Origin: Tillus elongatus
Taxonomy: Eukaryota; Arthropoda; Insecta; Coleoptera; Cleridae
Length of the DNA stretch: 64,000 nt
NCBI GenBank assembly: GCA_964006375.1
Contig: OZ023265.1
Span: forward strand, 114,221,084 to 114,285,083
Direction of reading: 5' to 3'
A program made the translations under genes and the position numbers. Positions 10,921-21,036 of the stretch are shown here, in pieces. The notes beneath the pieces were generated by a model. The model saw only the letters and a program-made list of their open reading frames with translations. It was not told where the DNA came from and ran no database searches. Position 1 is the first letter of the stretch. Each line of letters begins with the position of its first letter.

Positions 10921-11929
10921 TCTGGACGCAGTAAGTGCGTTTTGGTAGCGAATTTTCGGTAAATTTGCAGATTAGCTCCCGAACGCTTTTCAAAAAACTG
11001 TTTTCAGAAACTTTCCTAGGGCCCCCCTGGATGCAGAAACCCCAAGAAAAATTTCTTGTTCACACCCCCAAGGAAGTTACGGGACCAGGAGTGAATAGGG
11101 GTGCTGGGCGGGGTAGGTAGTAAAAAGGAAATATGAGCAGAAGATGCGAATAAAACTGGCTTGAAAATTGTCTTTTTCACATCTTGAAGCCATATCCCCC
11201 TTAAACCCTGCCTACCCCGCACAGCACCCCTATTCCCCCAGGTGCCGTAACTTCCTTGGCGGGTATGAACAATAAATTTTTCTTGTGGTTTATGCAACGA
11301 GGGTGGTTGTATGCACGCGAGGGGGAAAGGAAAATCCACACGACGAAGCAGCCACCCCCAACCCTACCGCAAGTCGAAGTGGGGGGGTCTGCTTCGTCGT
11401 GGGCATTTTCCTTCCCCCCCTCGTGTAGGCGGGGTTTAATGGGGATATGGCTTCAAATAGACAGCTTTTAAGCAGTTTCCTTCGCTTTTTCTGCTCATAT
11501 TTCCTTTTTACTACCTACCCCGCCCAGCACCCCTATTCACTCCCAGTCCCGTAACTTCCTTGGGGGGTGTGAACCAGAAATTTTTCTTGTTGTTTGTGCA
11601 TCCAGGGTCCAGTAATATTTCTGAAAACAATTTTTTTTAAGCGTTCGGGAGCTAAGCTGCAAATTTACACCGAATTTTAATAAAATCCTTCAAATTTCAA
11701 TAACTCAATTTGCTATTAACGTAAGCTTTGTTGGTTAGGAAACCAACATTTAAGTTTATTTTCGGAAATTTTTTGTATATTTTCAAACCATAAGTAATTT
11801 TGCTAAAATATAGTACATTGTTTCTACTACATATGCTATACGGGTAATCAGATTGATGCCTGCTCGCATTTGCTATTAAAAACATTTTTATGGAAATTCA
11901 CTTTCATAACACATTTGCTGCATCCAGAC
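10921..11929. mobile_element. MITE copy carrying a nested foldback element
   Basis: The left terminus TCTGGACGCAGTAAGTGCGT and the right terminus (CATAACACATTTGCTGCATC) are those of the 306-bp MITE family. The element is about 1 kb because another element (10957-11672) sits near its left end. The interior right of the insertion matches 41758-42047 closely. Confidence 0.75.
10957..11672. mobile_element. GC-richer foldback element, ~250-bp imperfect arms
   Basis: Inverted arms start CGGTAAATTTGCAGATTAGC on the left and return as GCTAAGCTGCAAATTTACAC then CG on the right. They continue through GAACGCTT, CCCAAGGAAGTTACGGG, GGGTGCTGGGCGGGGTAGGT and AAAAAGGAAATATGAGCAG. A further partial inverted copy (GTGCCGTAACTTCCTTGG) and a short CGACGAAGCAG/CTGCTTCGTCG hairpin lie inside. 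Base composition is clearly richer in G+C than the surroundings. No transposase is encoded. Confidence 0.8.
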
Positions 11930-12049
11930 TTTTGAAAAATGTTTTCCAACAATAATTTCGATTAAATATGATACATTGTTTCTACTATATAGGCAACCAA
12001 GTTTGTGCCTGCTTTCATCAAGGAAAGACATTTGCTATAAAAAATATTT

Positions 12050-12520
12050 TGAAGAAAATTCGCTACCATAACGCACTTGCTGCGTCCAGTGATTTTTTTA
12101 AAAGACATAAACTATTTTTACCTGCCTGCATCTATAAATGTATGAAAGACATTAACATAATACGACCTATTTCAAAGCCATCATGACACCAAATCAAGAG
12201 CCAACGAGAAATACATACTGCATTGCGCCACATTGTAAACTCAAAAGTATTCAGGTCGTCCTTTGAAGGGTGTCACGGTGTATAGTATAGGTTTTATAGG
12301 TAGAGCTTTTATATGTTCTATGTGCTGCATCTAAATCGAACGCTACGATTCTAAACGATTCATCGACACCGTAAACAAGTCCTTTTTATGAGAGAGGTAA
12401 AGGTAAAGCTAAGAACTTGGTAGTTCAAACGTTTGAATTCAAAATTCAACACTGAAGCAGTGTATAAAAGTTTGGACGTAGCAAGTGCGCTATTGCAGCG
12501 AATTTTAATTAAAATGTTTT
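12050..12520. repeat. Further MITE-family ends
   Basis: An AATTCGCTACCATAACGCAC end lies at about 12059 and an inverted end (TTGGACGTAGCAAGTGCGCT) at about 12472. Between them is sequence with no recognised coding content. The pair may be two partial copies rather than one element. Confidence 0.55.
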
Positions 12521-13251
12521 TAATCTCAATAATTATATATATTTTTTTATTTTATATAAGGCTTCAAATTTGGTAGATAATATATACCCTATAGTGGAAA
12601 CCATGTACCACATTTCATCAAAATAACTATACTGTTTGATAAAGTTCAAATTTTTTTTCAAAAATTAACTTAAAATTTTCCCGATTAAACTGGTCTGATT
12701 TTCCTGGCCACGAACTTTTCAAGCACTTTACGCAAAATATACACCGGATAAGACATAATTACTAACTAAAATCTTTTTGACAAAAATTACAAAAAACATT
12801 TTTTACATAGAAATGAAAAAAGATTTCCTTTTACGTAAATTCGCCATTTATTTTACATAAAGTGTAATATTATATGAAAATCATATAATTTTTTTTTACA
12901 AAAATTCCTAAAAAGTTTATCACACGAAAATTTGCTAAACAATTTTTTTCAAGAAAATTGTACAATTTTGGAGTGAATTCGCAACAAACTTTTTTGTTGC
13001 AATAAGTTATTCAATAATAATTATTAATTACTAGCATATAAAAAAAAATCTGTGTGAACTGACGAAATACATGTACACGAAAATTTGCTGATAAATATAT
13101 AACATTCAAATTATGTAGCTATAATTAAAGTTAAAAAAATGTAAACAAAGTTGTTAAATAACTTTTAATAGTGGATATATTATTACAGAAATAGAACTGC
13201 TTTTCTTATCGATTTTCATACAAAAAAAATTTGCTAAGCAGATCTGTATTC

Positions 13252-13780
<529 letters not shown>

Positions 13781-13950
13781 GACTTGCAGTAAGTTCGTTA
13801 TGGTAACGAATAAGATATTAATACGTAGTATGAAGGAAATAGTAACGCAGCAAGTTGCCTATGGCAACGAATAAGGTAAGGACTTGATTACAAACAAAAT
13901 TTAAAAATACGGTCGCAGCAGGTGTTTTATGGTGACAAATAAGTATGTAT
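13781..13950. repeat. Three degenerate GCAGCAAGT..ATGGTAACGAATAA motifs in a row
   Basis: Related motifs at about 13786, 13850 and 13915 each resemble the MITE terminus (CGCAGCAAGT..TATGG.AACGAAT), spaced about 65 bp apart. They look like a tandem array grown from a MITE end. Confidence 0.6.
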
Positions 13951-13984
13951 GTATTGTGAAAAAAATAAATTTGGAATGGAGAAT

Positions 13985-14110
13985 AGCAAAAGGCTCAATT
14001 TCTGGTATTGTGACGGTTCTCGGCTTCTATAGCAGTTTCCATGCACACACAGTACAGCAAGGAGGAAGCTCTGGAAGAAAACTAGCGAGCGGAAACAATT
14101 ACTCCATTAG
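13985..14110 (+). repeat. Dispersed repeat shared with 61400-61535
   Basis: This region encodes TVLGFYSSFH and SSGRKLASGNNYS-like sequence. The reverse strand near 61440-61533 encodes TVLGFHSSFH and SCGKKTGKR. Sequence matching at both DNA and peptide level shows a dispersed element, possibly a decayed coding repeat. No function is assigned. Confidence 0.55.
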
Positions 14111-14148
14111 CTAATACCACGATGGGCGTTGAACTACATCACTCTCTA

Positions 14149-14152
<4 letters not shown>

Positions 14153-14226
<74 letters not shown>
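14153..14226. repeat. (TA)n microsatellite
   Basis: About 74 bp of pure TA repeats. Confidence 0.97.
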
Positions 14227-14227
<1 letters not shown>

Positions 14228-14634
14228 TTCTGTTCAGTCCCTGTCAATCACAGATATAACTTTTACGATAATTATTGAACAATATTATAATTTTGTCATC
14301 AAAAAACTAAATGTAAGTATCTGAAGTGTGTACATTTGCAGAAAAACTAAATGTATTCCAAGTGCTACCTTAGTCTATATACCTTATTCATTACCATAAC
14401 CCACTTGCAGCGTCAATGGGTTTTTTTATGACGGAGAGTAAGGAAGTAACCATAAAACAGTGAACTATATTTAGTTGACAGACATCTAATCATAATACGC
14501 ATTATAATACCTTATTAAGTCGGTAAAGAGAAATGGAATGGAAACACCACATCAATTCGAACACAGAGATTCGTGTGCGCAGGAATCTGGCCGGTAAGTA
14601 GAGCTAAACTGTAGGATTATCAAGGTAATTTTCA

Positions 14635-14641
<7 letters not shown>

Positions 14642-14729
<88 letters not shown>
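14642..14729. repeat. (TA)n microsatellite
   Basis: About 88 bp of pure TA repeats. Confidence 0.97.
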
Positions 14730-14732
<3 letters not shown>

Positions 14733-15484
14733 AAGTAATAAGTTATAGTAGCACATTTTCATAAGTTTTCTAACACCAAATGCAACCTACTTTATCTGCT
14801 AAGCATGTCATTGGACTTGTTTATAACTTATTTATGTTAAATATTGTCTCTGGATGATCAAAAACCTTTCAATGACATCCGTTTTACTGCGCAAATACAG
14901 GTACTTATTTTAAGTAGCTCCCTCTTATGTACAATGTAGTCCAAAGCATGTTAATTTTTCTATAATATGTTACTAAAATTATTGACATTCTATTAATTAT
15001 TACAAAATTGATTAGGGACTAAAAGATTTAATATATCCATCTTTCTTTATTCTATTGAACTTAGTAATATACAGTGATGTTATTTTTGACAGCAGTGAAT
15101 ATATTTTGCAGTATTTTTCATTTTCAATTAAAGTTAATTCCGAAAAAAATGGACTACAATTATTCGACTAAAATGAATTTTGGAATATTGCGTCCTTGGT
15201 ATAATGGCAACATATGAGTTAAATTTTGTGAAAATAAATTGACCAGTTTCAAAGTTTTAGTGCAATTTTCAATGGAAAAATTTGACTATCAAAACTAGCC
15301 AATGAACTTAGCCCCCGATAATAATTTTGAAAAAACCCGGAAGTCGTCTCTAAGTGGCGTATGCAAATCATGTTGTACACACACACACACCCGCAACTCG
15401 TTGGTTAGAAACTTTCGAACTCATAATAGGAATTTATATCTGGCGTTTTCAGCGTAGACCTAGTCAATGTCTATCCTTCAAACG

Positions 15485-15583
<99 letters not shown>

Positions 15584-16377
15584 CTAATATATAATAATAA
15601 CTATAGGACCATAAAAAGATATTTATTCGGTTTATCTTTCTACCCTCGTATTAGAGTAATAGTAAAGAAACAAATACCTGTATGCCACCCTTTCAAGAGA
15701 TTTTCTACCTCGCAATATCAAGAGAAATAAGCGGGTAGGGGAATGAGGAATGCATGACACGCAGGTAACTGCAATGACAGCCCGCACCCCCGTTAATTCT
15801 AAGGTTTAATTTAAAATTTAGTCTTTAGAATAGAGGGTGAATTTTGTATTTTCATCGTGTTGTTTGTTTCCCTTAAAACTTGTCAGTTCATAACTATATA
15901 GTATTGATTTATACGGAGTTTCTCTATAATGGAAGTCCATATGTTGTTAATTAGTACAAAATTAAAATTGAGTACGAATTGCTTTCAATCTTGTTTAATT
16001 TATGTTTATATTTTAACGAGTCAGTAACAGCTGCTTACAGAACATGTTTAAAATATATTTTTTTCTCTTAGAATACTAATTATTAAGGCAAGGAATATGT
16101 GCAATTAAAACATCAAAATAAGTCCACGAAAAACCAAAATTTTAATCAAGTGAAAATAGTTACGTGATTGCGAGAGAAGGATTGTTTTTATGTTAAAGTA
16201 GGTAAGGGTAATAAGGTTGTGATTTTGGAAAAAAAATAAAGATAAAATTTATAGCTCAACGGAGACAAGGTCGTGTAAACAATCAAATAAAAACCCACTA
16301 CCAAAAATTATCTTGGACGTTGAAAATAGTCTAAAGAATTGTCACAACCTTATTAAAAGGCTTAGAAAGAAAGTTAC
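14730..16377. other. No gene recognised; contains a (TA)n tract at 15487-15582
   Basis: AT-rich sequence. A (TA)n tract of about 95 bp lies at 15487-15582 and a short (AC)n run at about 15378. No reverse-transcriptase, transposase or host-gene motif was recognised. Confidence 0.5.
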
Positions 16378-17777
16378 ATGTTGAAAATCCTATTCCCCAA
16401 AAAGTACAGTCTTTCAAAAATTCATAAACCCGGAAAATCAATGAGAACTATTGTTTCGGCTATAGATTCCCCGACATATAATTTAGCAAAGTGGTTGACA
16501 AATGATTTTAAAAGTTTGTCCGCCAAATAAAATAGTTTTTCAGTAATAAATTTACTTGAAATTATTAATAAAATTAAAGAGGTTAAATTGATTGAAGGCG
16601 AGGTTTTGATGTCATTTGATGTAACCTCATAACAATGAGGCTACATCAAATGACATCAAAACCTTGCCTTCAATCAATTTAACCCCTTTAATTTTATTAC
16701 GTTAGGAAACATTCTAGCGGTCTCACGAAGAAAACGTTAACGTATTTAGATGAGTTGTTAAAAATGAATAACATAAATAAAAATGTCTGTAAAGAATATT
16801 TAACTTCCACAAACCTTTGTATTAAACAAAATATTTTTCAATTCAACAATGAATTTTTTGAACAAACCCGGAACGACAATGGGCAACCTGTTATCGCCAT
16901 TTATAGCAGACCTTTCGCGAGTAGATTTAAAACAGGTCTTGAAAGTGAAAATGAGTGTGGCTTTGTCACGTGGATGATATTTTCGTAGTGTGTAACACAA
17001 ACATTTGCAGAATAGAAGACTTTATTGCCAAATTCAACAATAAATTTGATTCTATAAAATTTAGCCACGAATTATAAAGTGATAATAAATTACCCTTTCT
17101 AGATGTACTAGTTATCAATAATAAAGACACTTCAGAATTCAATGCCCACAGAAAGGAAACCACTACTCTAAGCTACATTTCGAATGACTCACATCATCCG
17201 TACGCTTAAAAAATCGCCAGCCTGAGTTTTTTAGTAAACAGGTTAAATAAGTTTCCTTTAATTAAAAGTAGATATACCAAAGAATTAAATTATATTAAGA
17301 ACGTGGCTGAATGTAACGGATACACTGCTTGTCTAGTAGAGAAATTAATTAACAAATAAAAAACAAAGAAATTGTTAGCGGAATCCACGACTTTTAGAAG
17401 AGAGAAAGCCCAAAAATACTACCTTTGCTTACCATTTGAACCTCGAATCACGAGGGGTCTAGTTATCATTTAAGGAAATCCAATTTGCAACTAACATTTT
17501 CGACAAAAAATACTTTAAAAAGCATTATAGGTAACCCAAAAGTCAAGGATACTACAAAATCTCAGGAAATTATGACATAAGTTGTAAAGATGGTGATCTT
17601 AAATACGTCTGGAAAACAAAAAGATCTATTGGAATTAGATTCAAATAACAATTAGCACAATTAAAATACAGTACTAGAGATAGATCTTCCGTCGATATAT
17701 TTGGGATAATAATCACTACGTTAAAGAGGAGAATCTAAAATAAATAAAAAATGTTAGACCACCAGGACAAGTAAACG
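16378..17777 (+). pseudogene. Penelope-like retroelement relic (RT plus GIY-YIG region)
   Basis: The plus-strand reading shows the Penelope-type RT block SKIHKPGKSMRTIVSAIDSP, then YNLAKWLTNDFK and GEVLMSFDVTS. After a hairpin it continues with LTYLDELLKMNN, a degenerate palm block (QPVIAIYSRPFASRFKTGLE, where the family usually has a SPFIADLF-like motif) and SDNKLPFLDV. Near 17560-17740 is a degenerate GIY-YIG endonuclease region (CKDGDLKYV..TKRSIGIRFK, then SSVD.. and DNNHYVKEENLK in another frame). Several stops and frameshifts, plus an inverted duplication in the RT, show it is dead. Its 3' side ends in a (TA)n tract. Confidence 0.85.
16570..16702. repeat. ~57-bp near-perfect hairpin inside the Penelope-like RT
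   Basis: The segment GATGTCATTTGATGTAACCT preceded by GATTGAAGGCGAGG is immediately reversed as AGGCTACATCAAATGACATC and CCTTGCCTTCAATC. The loop is about five bases. It duplicates RT coding sequence in inverted orientation, so it arose after the element inserted or during its reverse transcription. Confidence 0.9.

Positions 17778-17873
<96 letters not shown>
17778..17873. repeat. (TA)n followed by (TG)n
   Basis: About 68 bp of TA repeats pass directly into about 28 bp of TG repeats at the 3' end of the Penelope-like element. Confidence 0.95.
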
Positions 17874-17876
<3 letters not shown>

Positions 17877-17893
17877 GAGCTAAGTAAAAAAGT

Positions 17894-17930
17894 TCGGTAC
17901 GCAGCAGGTGCATTATGGTAGTGGATTTTT
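17894..17930 (-). repeat. MITE-family end
   Basis: GTACGCAGCAGGTGCATTAT followed by GGTAGTGGATTTT matches the MITE terminus. No partner end was located nearby. Confidence 0.6.
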
Positions 17931-18179
17931 ATTAAATGCTTCACACTCGAATAACTCAATTTTATATAAACTTAAAAACTTCAATTTTGGTGCGTGGCAA
18001 GATCTCTTCCAAGGCAATATATATAAGAAATTTAATTAAAACAGCTTTATAATTTTTAACGTTGTAGAAAAATGTGGCATACTAAAGAGCTCAAAATGTA
18101 GCGACTTTTCCAAATTTATACCTACCCTCTGTCTTCGCTAATAAGCGAGATCCCCATGTGAGGCTCGAATTTGAATCAA

Positions 18180-18182
<3 letters not shown>

Positions 18183-18258
<76 letters not shown>
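18183..18258. repeat. (TA)n microsatellite
   Basis: About 76 bp of pure TA repeats. Confidence 0.97.
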
Positions 18259-18259
<1 letters not shown>

Positions 18260-18261
<2 letters not shown>

Positions 18262-19000
18262 ATCCTTATATTATTTAAATACGCAAGAGCACCTTGTATC
18301 CTTACACTAGGTACCTGACACCTGAGTCTGGTGTCAGATTCCATTAATGAAACAGAAGCATTATCTATCCGAAAGAAACATTTGCCTGAAAGAATGTAAG
18401 ACGATCTATAAATATACCCTTAAAATTCTAAAGTGAATCCTAACATCAATATTCTGTGCTTTAATATGAATTTAAATGTAATAAAACTCAATAGAGAACT
18501 CCAATAAAAAATCAAACTTTTCTTATATCAGGAGAATATAGAATCCCATAAAATTATATTTGAACGTATCTTTTTTTATTATCCGATCAGGTCAAGGAAC
18601 AGGACTCTTACACAGATTTCTTTTATGTGTTTTCCTATCTTCCATTTTCAATGGTTTACGAGCGAAGTGATCACATATAAAATATTCTTCTCAATTCAAT
18701 TTCCCAATATCAATTATATGAAACGCGGAGAAATATTTACCTATAATGTATCTGAACTTAATGTTTTAATTCGCATTCTGGAGAGCCGATATATTATCGA
18801 GGGAATAAATACATAATACATAAAATATGCGTTATGTAGGTAAAACGCGCGTTTTGTCATGTACATAGTCATTCACTGTATATACATATACGGTGTGTCC
18901 AAGGATAGAGTTATGATCACGTCGAATGGAATAATGAAGTCCAGTTTAGCTGACGTTTGGTCTGCTGGTTAGGCGAGTGACTCCAGTGGAATAAACTAAA
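18260..19000. other. No gene recognised
   Basis: Nothing recognisable on either strand. The 63-codon ORF at 18625-18816 has no family features. Confidence 0.45.
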
Positions 19001-19006
19001 GGATTT

Positions 19007-19765
19007 TCAAGTGGCCAAACAAGTGTCCTGGTTAAATTTGTCAGCTTGAAATAGTCTTGAGGCACATAGTACCGCTTCCCTCTTCACGCATATATGCAGG
19101 GGAGCAATATTCAACATTGCCTCTACTACAACTGTGAGGCACGATGCCACAGCTCCCGTTATTTCAAGACAGATTTTTGCAATTTGGTTTGTATTGAGGC
19201 TTGTTCCGTTTTTGACCACCATGCTATAGATGTATATATAACCATGGGTTTGACCACAGGTCAGGTCAGGTTAGCCAGTGTACCATTCGGTGATCCATCC
19301 CATCGTGGCAACGAGTCTACGACATATCCAGATTGCCATTGTGTCTCTAGAAAGAGTTTTTTCCAAAAGTGTGTTCCAATTCAGTTTTTGGCGTAAGAAG
19401 ATTCCTAAGTAATTAACGTCCTTGGAAAATTGTAATTGTGTTCCATTTAGAGTGGGATGAGCTTTTGAAATTACTTTTCTTCTGTTAGTGAATAGAACAA
19501 GAACTGTCCTATAAGGATAAGCATTGAGTCGCCCTATCTCACATCAGTTCTTTACTATATTTAGGACTGTTTGAATTAGGCTCGATATTACAGCATCGTG
19601 CTCCACTGAATGTAGTCATAAGTTTATCAACAACGATTTACAACAGCAGGGGTGATAGCACTCTTCCTTGAGGACACCCTTTTGCCGTCGTCACTGTTGC
19701 GTTGGTTATATTTTAGGTGCACGTGATAACTCGGCTTTTTAGCGCGGACGCAATCCATATTTTAT
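19007..19765 (-). pseudogene. R1/I-group LINE, end of RT domain and downstream region
   Basis: Minus-strand fragments in order are WIASALKSRVIT, then TTAKGCPQG..LSPLL-like sequence, a decayed block around GYIYI, then FSKDVNYLGIFL-like and KLNWNTLLEKTL-like motifs. The open segment 19007-19222 follows (GAVASCLTVVVEAMLNIAPL, HICVKREAVLCASRL), a pattern seen after the RT in R1/I-type LINEs that carry RNase H. Stops and frameshifts are frequent. It continues the RT fragment at 20087-20520 after a foreign stretch. Confidence 0.8.
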
Positions 19766-20086
19766 TTTTTATTAGTGTATTTATTAGTACATATCTTTAC
19801 ACCGTGTTTCACAAATAAGCTTAATGCTTGTGATTGCAATAAACACAAATTTCGATTTCTGACTTGCCTAAAGGGAACAGCCAAATCTTGCTACTGTCAC
19901 ATTTACAATGTTGTTAAATATTTAATAATTTTGAACTTCCTTTTTGCCACTAACAGTTGGACTACCACTCTAAATGTTCAGCTCTCATTTTACAATAACT
20001 CCCCCTTTTAAACCAGAAAATTCTTCCAAAATACTGATATTAATCACAACACAGAAATTTTGACATTTTGATTTTTTTATTACAAT
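19766..20086. other. ~320-bp foreign stretch inside the R1/I-like LINE
   Basis: The LINE RT motifs stop at 20087 (DIDDAFGNTSY side) and resume at 19765 (WIASALKSRV). The sequence between shows no LINE similarity and is more AT-rich. It is probably another insertion; no terminal repeats were recognised. Confidence 0.5.
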
Positions 20087-20515
20087 CGCCTTTCTTGTAG
20101 GGCCCTGGATTGATATGAGGTGTTGCCAAATGCATCATCTATGTCAATGTATGCGCTGAAAGCTACTTCTTTGGCCACAACAGTTTTTTCTATCGCCCTC
20201 ACTAGACAGCGTATGGCGTCTAATGTAAATTTGCCCGCCTGATAGGCAGCGAATTTTTGTAGATGGGGCGCTTTTCTTGTTAGGGTTTTGTTTCGGAGAA
20301 AGTATGTGAGGCTAATGGGGTGTCGGACTTTGCTTCGTCCATAGGGGGACGTCCTGTTTTTGGTATGTAAGTGGTAACACCTCATTTACCTCTCTCCATG
20401 CCTGTGGAATATAGCCTGGGTATAAGCTTGCTCTGAATATTCGTCGCAGGTGGGGATTTAATGTCAAATGACCGCTGTAACAAGGCCGGAAATATGCCGT
20501 CTACGCCAGGAAATT

Positions 20516-20520
<5 letters not shown>
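20087..20520 (-). pseudogene. R1/I-group LINE, RT fingers and first catalytic motif
   Basis: The minus strand reads KFPGVDGIFPALLQRSFD at its start, then a decayed IPKTGRPPMDEAKSDTPLA-like block and LTRKAPHLQKFAAYQAGKF. It ends in VVAKEVAFSAYIDIDDAFGN, the family's first RT catalytic motif. The start joins seamlessly to INPY at the end of the 25569-26770 fragment once the intervening LINE is removed. Confidence 0.85.

Positions 20521-20562
<42 letters not shown>
20521..20562. repeat. (ATT)n 3' tail of the nested LINE
   Basis: Fourteen AAT units (ATT on the element's strand) immediately follow GTGAATAAAATC on the minus strand. A microsatellite 3' end of this kind, rather than poly(A), is typical of CR1-group elements. 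Confidence 0.9.
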
Positions 20563-20564
<2 letters not shown>

Positions 20565-20765
20565 TTTTATTCACACAAAAAAATACAAAAATAATATAAT
20601 ATAATTCTTACATAAAAGTTGAATAAAATCCATAGAACCCACAAAAGTCAGAGACTTGTGCGTGGGTATTCTAAACTATATAACTAATAAAGGTACATTC
20701 CTACAAAGCACAATGTTAGGATAGGAATTCTTGTAAAAAAAATCCATAATCTAGTAGAGTGAAAC

Positions 20766-20950
20766 ATGAACAACACACACACAGACAGATTCATATTCAT
20801 ATACACACATACACATACAGGCGTGCATACACACATATACACATACACACATGTACCCACATGTACCCACACATACACACACATATATACACACATGCAT
20901 ACACATACATATATACACACCTACATCCAGATATACCTACATTCCCACAT
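20766..20950. repeat. CA-rich low-complexity block in the LINE 3' UTR
   Basis: Imperfect (ACACAT)n/(CA)n repeats of about 180 bp lie between the stop of ORF2 and the AATAAA tail. The VCVYMCV-type translations are low-complexity artefacts. Confidence 0.85.
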
Positions 20951-21036
20951 ACTCATCACAAAAGAACACAACATCTTTAGAAAATATTAGCTGATCGTTT
21001 CATGTATTAATCTACGTGCGCTTGTGCGTGACCATC

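Noticed and set aside
20684..20990. Cysteine/valine and threonine/histidine-rich ORFs in the LINE 3' UTR
   Set aside because: Low-complexity translation of imperfect CA/TG repeats.
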